DNA from: an uncultured Clostridia bacterium
GTDB lineage: Bacteria; Bacillota; Clostridia; UBA1381; UBA9506
Direction: 5' to 3'
Length of the DNA stretch: 64,000 nt
Assembly: GCA_944393605.1 (NCBI GenBank)
Contig: CALYAO010000052.1
Location: forward strand, 16,686 to 80,685
The stretch's first letter is position 1. Each line of letters begins with the position of its first letter. Shown here piece by piece: positions 17,283 to 25,984 of the stretch. The translations under genes were made by a program, and so were the position numbers. The notes under the pieces are model-generated. The model ran no database searches. It was not told the DNA's origin and saw only the letters and a list, made by a program, of their open reading frames with translations.

Positions 17283-18198
17283 AAAAGTTTTGCGAACGCT
17301 GTTATTTCCGAAGGCCATTGTGATCGTGATCTGTGTGCTGGTTGCTGCTGCATTGCTGATTTACACGTTTGGATTTTATGGGGAAAGCGGCATTGTCGCC
17401 TTTGTGTCCTATGTCTTTTCCGCTTACGCGCTCGTGATCCTATGTATCGGGCTATGTTCTGTTGCAAAACGTGTCAAGGATCGAGGCGTGATGCAGCATG
17501 CCAAAGATCGAGTCATGGAACTTGCAAATCAGAATCACCATATCAGCCGCTATCTGACGGACGCATTGTTCAAAACGAAGGCTTCTCTTCTGCTTTCGCT
17601 GGTACTCAATGTTGGCTATGCGGTGCTGAAGTTTGTTGCTGGTATCTTCTATGGGTCGCCGTGGCTGATCACGTTGGCTGCCTATTATGTTCTTCTGATG
17701 ACGGTGCGGTTCTTGCTGCTTCGCCACATGAACCGCAATACAAGTGATAGGATTGCGGAATGGAAACGGTATCGTGCGTGCGGCGTTGTGCTGATTTTTA
17801 TGAATATCGTCCTCATAGGAATGGTGGTTCTGGTTCTGCGGCGCAACGAGGGATTTGCATATGCAGGCTACCTGATTTATGTGATGGCGCTGTATGATTT
17901 TTATACCATGACCAGGGCGGTCGTCCATTTGATAAAGAGCAGAAAGCAGAACAGCCCTGTGTTGACGGCGGCAAAAGTCATCAATGTGGCGGCGGCACTG
18001 ATTACGATGCTGTCTTTGGAGACGGCCATGCTGACACAGTTCGGCGGCGACAGCGGTCCCGCCTTCCGCCATAACATGATCGCCTATACAGGCGGATGTA
18101 TTTGTATCATTCTGGTTGCAATGGCTGTGTTTATGATCGCAAAAGCAACAAGAAGCATAAAAAGAATGAATGTTCATCCTTCGCAAACATCAGAATAA
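17269..18198 (+). CDS. multi-pass membrane protein of unknown function
   Basis: 309 aa with about seven to eight predicted membrane helices, for example VIVICVLVAAALLIYTFGFY near the N-terminus and CICIILVAMAVFMIA near the end. A basic loop with many Arg/Lys lies between (VAKRVKDRG, RHMNRNTSDRIAEWKRYRA). I recognise no catalytic or transport motif. Its start lies inside the histidine-kinase gene (GGAGAAAAGAG upstream of ATG 17269), so it is translated with the two-component system and is probably part of that signalling unit. Confidence 0.75.
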   Translation: MERAKKVLRTLLFPKAIVIVICVLVAAALLIYTFGFYGESGIVAFVSYVFSAYALVILCIGLCSVAKRVKDRGVMQHAKDRVMELANQNHHISRYLTDALFKTKASLLLSLVLNVGYAVLKFVAGIFYGSPWLITLAAYYVLLMTVRFLLLRHMNRNTSDRIAEWKRYRACGVVLIFMNIVLIGMVVLVLRRNEGFAYAGYLIYVMALYDFYTMTRAVVHLIKSRKQNSPVLTAAKVINVAAALITMLSLETAMLTQFGGDSGPAFRHNMIAYTGGCICIILVAMAVFMIAKATRSIKRMNVHPSQTSE

Positions 18199-18256
18199 GC
18201 GCGCAAGCACAAACACGGTTTGTTATAACGTTAGCATTAGAAAGGAGCAGATGATC

Positions 18257-18637
18257 ATGGAAGAAAAAAGTGAAACGTTTCACTATACCTATTCTGCCAC
18301 ACAGCAGGAGGAAATCAAGCATATTCGGGAAAAATACACCCCGTCCTCACGGGAAGAGGATAAGATGGAGCAACTGCGCAAGCTGGATCGGAGTGTGACA
18401 AAGCCTGGCGCTATCGCCGCGTTGACCGTTGGCATTTTGAGTGCATTGGTGTTCGGCGTGGGGATGTGCTGCACGATGGTCTGGGAAGCGTCGCTGTTTC
18501 TCCCCGGTATTGTGATTGGCATTGTCGGGCTTGGCGGCATGATTGCCGCTTATCCGGTTTATACCCGTATCACGAAAAGCCGGAGAGAGAAATTGGCGCC
18601 GGAAATTATGAGGTTGTCAGATGAGTTGATGCAATAA
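18257..18637 (+). CDS. small membrane protein, paralogue of the 122-aa GMCM protein
   Basis: 126 aa. A soluble, charged N-terminal third (ETFHYTYSATQQEEIKHIRE, EEDKMEQLRKLD) precedes two helices matching the repeat of the 14833 protein: ALVFGVGMCCTMVW then GIVIGIVGLGGMIAAYPVY. It ends in a basic tail and short helix. ATG at 18257 lies nine bases after AAAGGAG. It closes the two-component gene group. The family is common in gut Clostridia as a hypothetical protein, as far as I recall. Confidence 0.75.
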   Translation: MEEKSETFHYTYSATQQEEIKHIREKYTPSSREEDKMEQLRKLDRSVTKPGAIAALTVGILSALVFGVGMCCTMVWEASLFLPGIVIGIVGLGGMIAAYPVYTRITKSRREKLAPEIMRLSDELMQ

Positions 18638-18672
18638 CCATTGCAATGCCAATCAAATTTATGCCAGAGATC

Positions 18673-18701
18673 TTGATTTTCCAAGCAAAATCGTTTATAA
18701 T
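18673..18701 (+). promoter_or_regulatory. promoter in front of a candidate ncRNA
   Basis: TTGATT (18673-18678), a 17-base spacer and a perfect TATAAT (18696-18701). No convincing gene starts within the next 280 bases, before a terminator. Confidence 0.6.
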
Positions 18702-18707
18702 ACTGTT

Positions 18708-18987
18708 TGCCGTAGTACCCTTGCAGCACAACGCTTCTTGTGATCAAGGATGGAAACAAGATAGGGATCATATAGCTTGAATGGATCCTTCCAACAATAC
18801 GTATCAAAAGCCTTATGATACCGATTTTTACAAACTGTATTTTGTCCTCGGTCATTGTGTTAGGCGTTCGAAAAAGTGTCATTTTGCTAGCGTAGATGCC
18901 TCTTGCGGCAACAAGTTGGCAACATGGCTTGCATGTTCCCAACATGAAAGAGTTAACTGCTGAAAGCCAGTTAGCTCTTTTGTTTCG
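18708..18987 (+). ncRNA. candidate small RNA (promoter to terminator, no convincing ORF)
   Basis: A transcript from the TTGATT/TATAAT promoter to the hairpin at 18947-18987 would be about 280 bases. The only plus-strand ORF (ATG 18781, 60 codons) has no ribosome binding site, and its stop falls in the terminator region. I know no RNA family with this sequence. The alternative is a leader or a decayed gene. Confidence 0.4.
18947..18987 (+). terminator. rho-independent terminator
   Basis: AAAGAGTTAACTG (18947-18959) pairs with CAGTTAGCTCTTT (18968-18980) with one G-U pair, followed by TGTTTC; the U-tract is formed by the end of the stem. It lies 97 bases before the methyltransferase gene. Confidence 0.75.
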
Positions 18988-19083
18988 TCAGGCACGGGCA
19001 TAGCGGCAGAAATAGATTAGAAACGAAACGATAGAATGCTCCCGATGGATGGTATGCCATTTGTAAGGGTGGAGGTGTCTCAT

Positions 19084-19842
19084 ATGGCAGACTGGAATTC
19101 CAATCAATATCTAAAATTCAAAACGCAACGAACACAGCCGGCGGTGGATCTTGCAATGCGGGTGATTGACCGTGCACCCAAAACCATTGCCGACATCGGC
19201 TGTGGTCCAGGAAACAGTACGGCCGTGCTCGCGCGCATTTTTCCGCGTGGAGATATTTTAGGGATCGATAACTCGCCCAACATGATTGAGAAAGCCCGAA
19301 AGGAACATCCCAATTTGCGGTTCCAGCTCTGTGAGGCACTGGCATTGGAGGGGATGTTTGATCTGCTCTTTTCCAATGCCTGTCTGCAGTGGATTCCCAA
19401 TCACGAAACACTGATTCCCGCTCTGATGGATAAGCTAAACGCCGGCGGTGTTTTGGCAGTTCAGATTCCCATGAATGGGGAAGAGCCCCTGTTTCAGCTC
19501 ATAAAAGAGGTGGCCGCCGAACCCAAATGGGGGCTGCGGGACGTTCCGATGCCGCCCAATGAAACACGGACGCCTTCTGCATACTTTGATATCTTGTCGG
19601 GATGCTCCTCTGCCTTTGATATTTGGGAGACAAAATATTATCATCCTCTTGCGGACCACAAAGCGTTGGTGGATTGGGTAAAGGGGACCAGGCTGAGACC
19701 TTATCTGGATTATCTGGGCGATAAACGGGGAAGCGAATTTGAAAGAGAAATCGCATACAGAGCAGAGGCGATTTATCCTGTCACAAAAACCGGTGAAGTG
19801 GTACTTGGATTCCGCAGGCTGTTCTTTGTGGCGGTAAAGTGA
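19084..19842 (+). CDS. tam: SAM-dependent methyltransferase, trans-aconitate 2-methyltransferase-like
   Basis: Class I methyltransferase of 252 aa, the same length as E. coli Tam, which methylates trans-aconitate. Motif I is ADIGCGPGNSTAVLA, followed by GDILGIDNSPNMIEKARK and FSNACLQWIPNHETLIPALM. The conserved opening DWNSNQYLKF fits the Tam family. ATG at 19084 lies six bases after GGAGGTG; an upstream ATG at 19036 has no site. The substrate is assigned by family only, and it could be a generic small-acid methyltransferase. Confidence 0.75.
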   Translation: MADWNSNQYLKFKTQRTQPAVDLAMRVIDRAPKTIADIGCGPGNSTAVLARIFPRGDILGIDNSPNMIEKARKEHPNLRFQLCEALALEGMFDLLFSNACLQWIPNHETLIPALMDKLNAGGVLAVQIPMNGEEPLFQLIKEVAAEPKWGLRDVPMPPNETRTPSAYFDILSGCSSAFDIWETKYYHPLADHKALVDWVKGTRLRPYLDYLGDKRGSEFEREIAYRAEAIYPVTKTGEVVLGFRRLFFVAVK

Positions 19843-20047
19843 CGCCAAAGGGTAAAATGAGGGCGAACCATTTGTGTTACAAAAAATGGAAAATAGAAGC
19901 CTTTGGGCGGCAAAAAGGCGCATGTCCCGCATTGTCAAGGTGACACACGGGCAAGAGGGTTGGGTGGCTGTTCGCGTGCCTCCGGCACTGTGTGCGGATT
20001 ATTGTGTGATCCTTCTTTGCGTGCGGAGGCATGCGGTATTGTGGGCT

Positions 20048-20071
20048 CGAACGGCCGGGCCGGCCGTTTCG
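20048..20071. repeat. GC-rich palindrome upstream of the MFS gene
   Basis: AACGGCCGG and CCGGCCGTT flank a single central G. Flanking CGA/TCG extends the symmetry except for one extra T. It ends 34 bases before the GTG of the transporter. It may be an operator or an RNA hairpin. The 19843-20105 gap otherwise holds no recognisable gene. Confidence 0.45.
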
Positions 20072-20105
20072 GAATGTGCATTTGTAGATGTGGAGGGTCA
20101 TAGGA

Positions 20106-21284
20106 GTGACAACGCTGCTTCTTGTTGTAATTTATATTGCATTTATCGGGCTGGGGCTGCCGGATTCGTTGTTTGGGACCGCCTGGCCTGCGATTTATAT
20201 GGAATTTGGCCTTCCGGTTTCATGGGCAAACTTCGTAACAGTGATTCTCGCGTGTGGGACGACCATATCCAGCCTGTTTGCGGCTAGTCTCATCAATCGG
20301 TTTGGGACGGCCGCGATCACGGCGGTCAGCACAACCATGGCGGCGCTCGCGCTGTTGGGTTTCTCTTGTGCGGGCGGGATGCTTTGGCTGTGTTTGTTTG
20401 CCATCCCGCTTGGATTGGCCGCCGGCGCCATTGATACTGCGCTGAATCACTATGTCGCGGTGCATTATCGGGCCACCCACATGAATTTTCTGCACTGTTT
20501 TTACGGCGTTGGCGTGTCGCTGAGTCCGTTTTTGATGTCTTTGGCGCTGGCCGGTGGTTCTTGGAGAAGCGGGTATCGGGCCGTGTTTTGGTTTCAGCTG
20601 GCCATCGCTGCGATTACGGTGCTTTCTCTGCCGCTCTGGAAAAAGGTGAAGCATGCCAATGTCAAGGAAGAGGAAGAGCCCCCAAAAACCATTGGTTTGT
20701 GGACTTTGCTTCAGAATGTGAAAGTGCGCCGGGCGTGTATGGTGTTCATCGGATCCTGTGGTCTTGAGTGTACCGCTGGCATCTGGGGCAGCACCTTTTT
20801 GGTCAGTGCCAGGGGCATGGCGGTGGATGCCGCAGCACTGATGGTGACATTTTATTATATCGGCATGGCGCTGGGGCGGTTTCTGTCAGGCGTGCTGGCC
20901 GCACGGGTCTCCAGCAGTCAGCTGATCCGGGTAGGCCAGGGGGTGACAGTTTTGGCGGTTCTTTGGTTGATTTTACCCTTGCCTGCCATGCTATCGGGCA
21001 TCGGGCTGTTTTTGGTTGGATTGGGAAATGGCCCCGTATTTCCCAATATGCTCCATCTGACACCGCAGTATTTTGGAAAAGAGGCCTCACAGTCGGTCAT
21101 GGGGATCCAGATGTCGGCTTCCTATGTGAGCATTTTGGCAATGCCCGCCTTGTTTGGCGTCCTTGCGCAGCACGTTGGCGCGATGGTTTTTCCCTATTAT
21201 CTGCTGATTCTGTGTGGCGTGATGGTGTTGGGGAATGTGCTGGTGCGGCGAAGCCATGTGGCCGCCGAAACGAAGCAGCTTTAA
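20106..21284 (+). CDS. MFS transporter
   Basis: Major facilitator permease, 392 aa, with about 12 predicted helices in two halves. The opening IAFIGLGLPDSLFGTAWPAI resembles the FucP/YbjJ-like branch. A charged central loop (KKVKHANVKEEEEPP) separates the halves. I prefer the GTG at 20106 because GGAGGG lies eight bases before it; an in-frame ATG at 20088 lacks such a site. A bidirectional terminator follows. The substrate is unknown. Confidence 0.85.
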   Translation: MTTLLLVVIYIAFIGLGLPDSLFGTAWPAIYMEFGLPVSWANFVTVILACGTTISSLFAASLINRFGTAAITAVSTTMAALALLGFSCAGGMLWLCLFAIPLGLAAGAIDTALNHYVAVHYRATHMNFLHCFYGVGVSLSPFLMSLALAGGSWRSGYRAVFWFQLAIAAITVLSLPLWKKVKHANVKEEEEPPKTIGLWTLLQNVKVRRACMVFIGSCGLECTAGIWGSTFLVSARGMAVDAAALMVTFYYIGMALGRFLSGVLAARVSSSQLIRVGQGVTVLAVLWLILPLPAMLSGIGLFLVGLGNGPVFPNMLHLTPQYFGKEASQSVMGIQMSASYVSILAMPALFGVLAQHVGAMVFPYYLLILCGVMVLGNVLVRRSHVAAETKQL

Positions 21285-21464
21285 AGCAACGGCCGCATGA
21301 TCCGCGCCGGTGTAGTCGTTGCTGCCTGTCCATGCGCTATCTGTGATGGGGTTGCGGAATGTGCATCATGGTCTCTCCCATGTGCGGCAACGCAAGGTTG
21401 TCCCGGCGCAGAGGCGGTTTGTGTGCGGTCGGGCAATCAAGGAATAACAGCGGAAGAATATCAC

Positions 21465-21493
21465 AAAAAGGCAGCCAAATGGCTGCCTTTTTT
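21465..21493. terminator. bidirectional terminator
   Basis: AAAAAGGCAGCC (21465-21476), loop AAAT, then GGCTGCCTTTTTT. A-run and T-run on opposite sides let it work on both strands. It lies between the convergent MFS and esterase genes. The rest of 21285-21634 shows nothing else. Confidence 0.88.
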
Positions 21494-21634
21494 CTGTGTT
21501 TATGCTTGTTGGGTCACATGCAGATTGTTTCGTGCAATATGCATTGTATGCTGTTGGCCTAGGGAGTAAGTCCGTGGGCCGGCATCGGCAACGCCAACAA
21601 TGATGGGGTTCCGCGTGTCAGTGAAACGTCTTGT

Positions 21635-24600
21635 TCACGATGCGTTGTCTGCGCTGGCTTTGGGTGTCAGCGGAACCATGTCGGTCAGGTTGTTCCAGAG
21701 AAAGGCCGACACCTTGCCGCCTGCGGGGACCGAAATGGTGAACTGGTATTCCGTGGTTTCGCCCAAGGCAGCCGTGATCGCATGCATCTGTACATTGTGC
21801 AAGGCGCCGTCCGCCTGGTAGGTGGCAAGAATGACAACGGGATTCAAGAGGGGCAGATTGTGATTGACGATGCTGCCGGACACTGTCGCCTCGTTGTTTG
21901 TAATTTCAATGGACGGTGCAGCGGTTTGTGCGTCAAAGGACAGGACCCGGAAGGGGCTGGCCGGCAGGTTGGCGCTGTTAAACAGGTTGAGCTCGGGTTC
22001 CGCGTAATTCGACCATCCAAATCGCAGGGCCACAGGATTTTCCACGCCGGTCACTTCTACCGTGTCCCCGACAATGCGCGCCTCCGCAGGCGTAAATGTA
22101 GCACCGTCAGCGGACAGCTCAAACCCATGGATCATGCCATCCTCCGATGGGATAAACTCCTCCGAAGGATCATCCGTTCCATATTGGTAGTCCGGATTTC
22201 TCGTCTGGGCCACCAGACCGTCTTCTGTGTGGGTGAAATGCACGATGACCTTGTCTTCCTCCACGGTGACGGTATCATACAGGGGGCCGGAGTAGGGGAT
22301 ATCCTTGCCATATACCTGGGCTGCCACGGCATATGCCAGCCGTTGCCCAACGGGACGCTTGTTGGTGGGATGGATGTCATCTTTTTCGCCGAGGTCGGTT
22401 GTCACCACCATGCCCGTATTGGGGACGGTCAAAGCGGTTTGCAGCTGCACCTCCCGCATCTCGGGCCAGTGTCCGTTGGAGGGCGGATTGCCGAACGAGG
22501 GCAATTGGACGAAGTAAAAAGGCATGTCTTCGTCTCGGAACTCGGAACGCCGTTCCGCGATCAGCGCGGGGAAGATCTTCTTATAAAATTCGGGCTGGAA
22601 GGAATTCTCCTCTCCCTGATACCAGATGGCGCCCTTGATGTTCATCCCGATGAGCGGATGCACCAGAGCATTGTATGGTGCCGCCGCACGCTGCGCATAG
22701 GAAGCGGGGTTGCTGGGGTTTTGATAGACGTCATATGTGTGCAGGTTGTTGACCGCCGCAAAGTCGGGGTCGCTGTTTAGAAATTCTTCGGACACCCATG
22801 CCTGAATGCGGGTTCCTGACATCTTGGCCGCCAGGATGCCGATGGGGATTTCTTTGTCTGTCTGTTCATACAGCTCCCGCGCAAAATGGTATGCCACAGC
22901 GGAGAATTTGTCAATCGTCTCGCCCACAGCCTCGCTCCAGGTGCCAAAGTAGGAGTCTTCCAACGGCGTCATCGCGCCCATGGTCCGCTGGTTGAAATAG
23001 CGGATTTCGTCATAGACGGCCTCCTTGATGTCTTGGTCTCTGGAGTCAATGTTCTCTACGTTAAAGTCCATGTTGGATTGCCCCGTGGCGATCCAGATAT
23101 CTCCAATGAGGATGTTTTCGACGGTGACTTGATTGCTTTCATCGCTCGTGTCGGTCACCCGCATTTGATATACCGTATGGCCGCCGGGCAGGGAGTCCAG
23201 CGCAATGCTCCATTTGCCATCGGCGGTTTGGGCGGTGCCCGAGCGCACGGTTTGGCCGTCTGCGATCAGCTCGACCAAAACCGATTCCGTTCCGCCGTAT
23301 CCCCAGATGTTGATGGGCTTGTCGCGCTGGAGCATCATATTGTCACTAAACAGGGTGGGCAGTTTCACTTCCTTTTGCAGTTCGGCGCGTTTGGCCACAA
23401 CGTCTGCATCGTCTGCGGCCATATTCAAATCGATTTCCGCAATGGTGGTTGTATTTTCCATGCGGTCGTTGATGACGAGGTGCAGCTTGTGCAAATCGGA
23501 GACCTTTCCGTCAAAATCGCGAAGCCGGATGTAGGGGTAGGCGCTGTCAAAGGTCTGGGAGCGGATCTCCGCGGCAGAATACAGCTCGATGAGGGTATCG
23601 GGCGCCGTGGTCGTGGTGTAGTACACATCCACGCTGAAGGTGGCGCTGCTCCCGCCGGTGGAGTGGAGCAGGATGCTCAGGTCCTCAATGCTGCGGCTGC
23701 CGGTATACGTATCATTGAACACGATGTCAATGGTGCCGCTGCCGTCAAATGTCAGATCACCGCCAGCTTCATGAAAACCGGTGGCATCCACAAGTGCATC
23801 GGGCTGTGTGCTGTTTGCGCCCGACACGGTGATGTCCGCTTTGTCAAGCTGGTAAGCAAGCTGCAGGGAATCATCCGTCTGGACGCCGCCGTCCGTCGCC
23901 GGGTTGCTGGGTGCAACCGAGATGGTGTCGGTCAGCCCCAGCGGATTGGGCATAAAACTGGTGGGCACATAAGTAACTGTGGGGGACCAGGCGGACATGT
24001 CGCCCGTTTTCTCTTGGTTTGCATCCAGTGTGAAGTAGAGGAAATCGCCCTCTTGTACATCCACATAGATCTCCCCGTAATTGTCGGGCTGGTTGAGCTG
24101 TTCCTTGGGAATGTGCTGGAAGCCGCCCGACGCGGGATAGATGATTTCTTCGTTGTGTGCAATGCGGTATCGGATGCCGTCGGTGGAGTTGACGTCAATG
24201 AGCTGCGGATACAGGCCGGATAGGGCTCCGATCTTCACGGTGCCGTCTTTGGGCGCCCGGAAAGCGAGGGTGGGAGACCCCGCCAGCCCGGGATGCATGC
24301 GGTTGTCGGTGCGGATGTACCCATAGTCGGATGCGGAGTCGATGGTAAAGAATCCATACTTGTCGTTGCGTGCAACTCGATCCAGTTCCTGATAATCGGA
24401 CGGGGCAGACGTCGCAGCACCGGCAGGCACCAGTGCTTTGTAATACCATACAGGGCCCTGGGTGGTGGCGCCGTTCCAGGCGTAATCATAGGGGCCGCCG
24501 ACGTTGTTGAGGCTCACGTTTACCGTAGCAGTCGCTTCCGCCAGCGCGGAGCCCCCTTGCATCAAGGTCGCCTGGATGGTGGCTGTCCCCTCTTTTAAGA

Positions 24601-25447
24601 GTTGGAACTCCGCCGGATTGGCTGTGGGCACCAAGATGTCGGTGTCAAGGCTTTGGTAGACGACGTCGCCTGCAATGCCGTCGGGCTTGGTTGCCGCAAT
24701 GGTGACCAGGTTGTATGCGTCATAGCTGGTTCCTTCATTGTCCGTGACAAAGGTGGTGTAATACTGCTCCTGCTCGAAATATAAGCTCTCCACATAGCGG
24801 ACCGTCGGGTTCCACCAGGTGCCATCGTTGTCATGGACCTGGTTTTTGTTGACACGAAAATGAATCCGATCCCCGGCGCTGACCTGTTGGTATATGACGT
24901 CCTGCGTCACGCTGGGGGCCACCTGCGCCCACCCGCTCTGGGGCCAGATCTGGGTCTCGCCTTTTAAAATTTGAATCTGAACACCGTCCGAACGGTCTGT
25001 GTCGTCTTCGGTATACCCCGCGGTGACAACGTGGTTGGTGTTGGCGTTGGAAATCTCAACCAGACCGTCCTCGGGCGCGATGAAGGTCATGACCGCGTCG
25101 TGGTTATTGCCCGTCAGCAGGTTGGAGCCGATGATCTGCCGGGGGATGGAGTTGGTTTCATCCCGTTGCAGCCGATGGTTGGCGTCCTGGTATGCGTAAT
25201 CTTGATAAGCGGATTCGCTGAAATCACCGATGGGCGCATATTGATACCGCCAAACCGCGCTGGTTTGCTCGATGGCCCCTGCGGCGCCGCCATTTTCCTC
25301 CCATATGGCGTCAAAGATGGGATTGCTGGCCCGGTCCCCCATATTGGCGGCGGGATAGATGTCCCCGACTGCCGCCGTTGCGGCGGGAACCGGCAAAAGG
25401 GCGAACAGGAGATGCAATGCGACCACAATGGAACAATACCGTTTCAT
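21635..25447 (-). CDS. secreted multidomain sialate O-acetylesterase-like SGNH hydrolase
   Basis: A 1270-aa exported enzyme, probably removing acetyl groups from sialic acids or other glycans. A signal peptide (MKRYCSIVVALHLLFALLPV, cleavage near PAATAA) is followed by two similar beta-rich modules. Each contains an Ala-Pro-x-Asp-Gly turn (FIAPEDGLVEI; FRAPKDGTVKI) and a W-x-P-T-V end (WWNPTVRYV; WSPTVTYV). A discoidin-like stretch comes next (SIEDLSILLHSTGG), then the esterase domain with LPTLFSDNMMLQRDKPINIW, nucleophile Ser in IATGQSNM and DDIHPTNK carrying Asp/His. There is no LPxTG or membrane anchor. ATG 25447 follows AAGGGG. Confidence 0.85.
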   Translation of the reverse strand: MKRYCSIVVALHLLFALLPVPAATAAVGDIYPAANMGDRASNPIFDAIWEENGGAAGAIEQTSAVWRYQYAPIGDFSESAYQDYAYQDANHRLQRDETNSIPRQIIGSNLLTGNNHDAVMTFIAPEDGLVEISNANTNHVVTAGYTEDDTDRSDGVQIQILKGETQIWPQSGWAQVAPSVTQDVIYQQVSAGDRIHFRVNKNQVHDNDGTWWNPTVRYVESLYFEQEQYYTTFVTDNEGTSYDAYNLVTIAATKPDGIAGDVVYQSLDTDILVPTANPAEFQLLKEGTATIQATLMQGGSALAEATATVNVSLNNVGGPYDYAWNGATTQGPVWYYKALVPAGAATSAPSDYQELDRVARNDKYGFFTIDSASDYGYIRTDNRMHPGLAGSPTLAFRAPKDGTVKIGALSGLYPQLIDVNSTDGIRYRIAHNEEIIYPASGGFQHIPKEQLNQPDNYGEIYVDVQEGDFLYFTLDANQEKTGDMSAWSPTVTYVPTSFMPNPLGLTDTISVAPSNPATDGGVQTDDSLQLAYQLDKADITVSGANSTQPDALVDATGFHEAGGDLTFDGSGTIDIVFNDTYTGSRSIEDLSILLHSTGGSSATFSVDVYYTTTTAPDTLIELYSAAEIRSQTFDSAYPYIRLRDFDGKVSDLHKLHLVINDRMENTTTIAEIDLNMAADDADVVAKRAELQKEVKLPTLFSDNMMLQRDKPINIWGYGGTESVLVELIADGQTVRSGTAQTADGKWSIALDSLPGGHTVYQMRVTDTSDESNQVTVENILIGDIWIATGQSNMDFNVENIDSRDQDIKEAVYDEIRYFNQRTMGAMTPLEDSYFGTWSEAVGETIDKFSAVAYHFARELYEQTDKEIPIGILAAKMSGTRIQAWVSEEFLNSDPDFAAVNNLHTYDVYQNPSNPASYAQRAAAPYNALVHPLIGMNIKGAIWYQGEENSFQPEFYKKIFPALIAERRSEFRDEDMPFYFVQLPSFGNPPSNGHWPEMREVQLQTALTVPNTGMVVTTDLGEKDDIHPTNKRPVGQRLAYAVAAQVYGKDIPYSGPLYDTVTVEEDKVIVHFTHTEDGLVAQTRNPDYQYGTDDPSEEFIPSEDGMIHGFELSADGATFTPAEARIVGDTVEVTGVENPVALRFGWSNYAEPELNLFNSANLPASPFRVLSFDAQTAAPSIEITNNEATVSGSIVNHNLPLLNPVVILATYQADGALHNVQMHAITAALGETTEYQFTISVPAGGKVSAFLWNNLTDMVPLTPKASADNAS

Positions 25448-25481
25448 ACGACCCCTTCTTTCTGCAGTATTTGGACTGTAA

Positions 25482-25529
25482 ACCAGATCTTCGCTTGGCG
25501 ATGCCAAAGGCATGCGAATGCGATCTGGT
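25482..25529 (-). promoter_or_regulatory. long inverted repeat in the esterase leader
   Basis: ACCAGATC and GATCTGGT (25482-25489, 25522-25529) enclose TTCGC/GCGAA and ATGCC/GGCAT, giving a nested, nearly complete 48-base hairpin. It lies between the promoter and the ribosome binding site of the esterase gene, so it may be an operator or an mRNA structure. Confidence 0.6.
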
Positions 25530-25548
25530 ATCGTTTGCCTACAGTTGC

Positions 25549-25577
25549 ATTATATAGAAAAAACAGAATGCTGTAAA
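25549..25577 (-). promoter_or_regulatory. promoter of the esterase gene
   Basis: On the minus strand, TTTACA (25577-25572), a 17-base spacer and a perfect TATAAT (25554-25549), about 100 bases before the ATG. The 25578-25872 stretch between this and the nrdJ promoter shows no gene. Confidence 0.75.
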
Positions 25578-25872
25578 GGGGATATTTTTTAGGTGCCAAT
25601 GGCGCGAAAAGGCCGGCTGTAAGGCTGTTTGGCGGACCTTCAGAAAACAGTTCCATCAGGCTTTTTGGCCCCTTCTGGTCCGCTCCGTGATGCTGCTGCA
25701 AACAGCTGGGTGCGGGTGCTGCACCGGCACTATTTTTGGAAATTCACGTTTTCTGCTATTTCATCCTCTCATTTTTGTGCTTTTTTAAGAAAAAGTGTGC
25801 CAACAGATACAGTTTTATGCAATTCCATGAACTGGGAGTCCGGTTTTGTTCCCAATCCAACAAGAAGCATGC

Positions 25873-25901
25873 TTGACAAACCATGGACAAAACCGTACAA
25901 T
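25873..25901 (+). promoter_or_regulatory. strong promoter of nrdJ
   Basis: Consensus TTGACA (25873-25878), exactly 17 bases, then TACAAT (25896-25901). The -10 lies inside an NrdR-like box. Confidence 0.85.
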
Positions 25902-25910
25902 ATTTAGTGT
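25895..25910 (+). promoter_or_regulatory. NrdR box 1
   Basis: GTACAATATTTAGTGT matches the NrdR consensus ACACWATATATWGTGT at 13 of 16 positions. It covers the nrdJ -10 element, where a bound repressor would block RNA polymerase. Confidence 0.75.
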
Positions 25911-25925
25911 ACGACAGCGATATGG

Positions 25926-25941
25926 CAACCATATATAGCGT
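25926..25941 (+). promoter_or_regulatory. NrdR box 2
   Basis: CAACCATATATAGCGT matches the same consensus at 12 of 16 positions. It starts 31 bases after box 1, about three helical turns, the arrangement expected for cooperative NrdR binding. Confidence 0.7.
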
Positions 25942-25984
25942 ATTTGGCATGATCTGGAACGAAAGGAAAAGGGAGGAGAACACG

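Noticed and set aside
18559..18945. Minus-strand ORF of 128 codons over the candidate ncRNA
   Set aside because: No ribosome binding site, overlaps the end of the 126-aa gene, and no recognisable family; the plus-strand promoter and terminator explain the region better.
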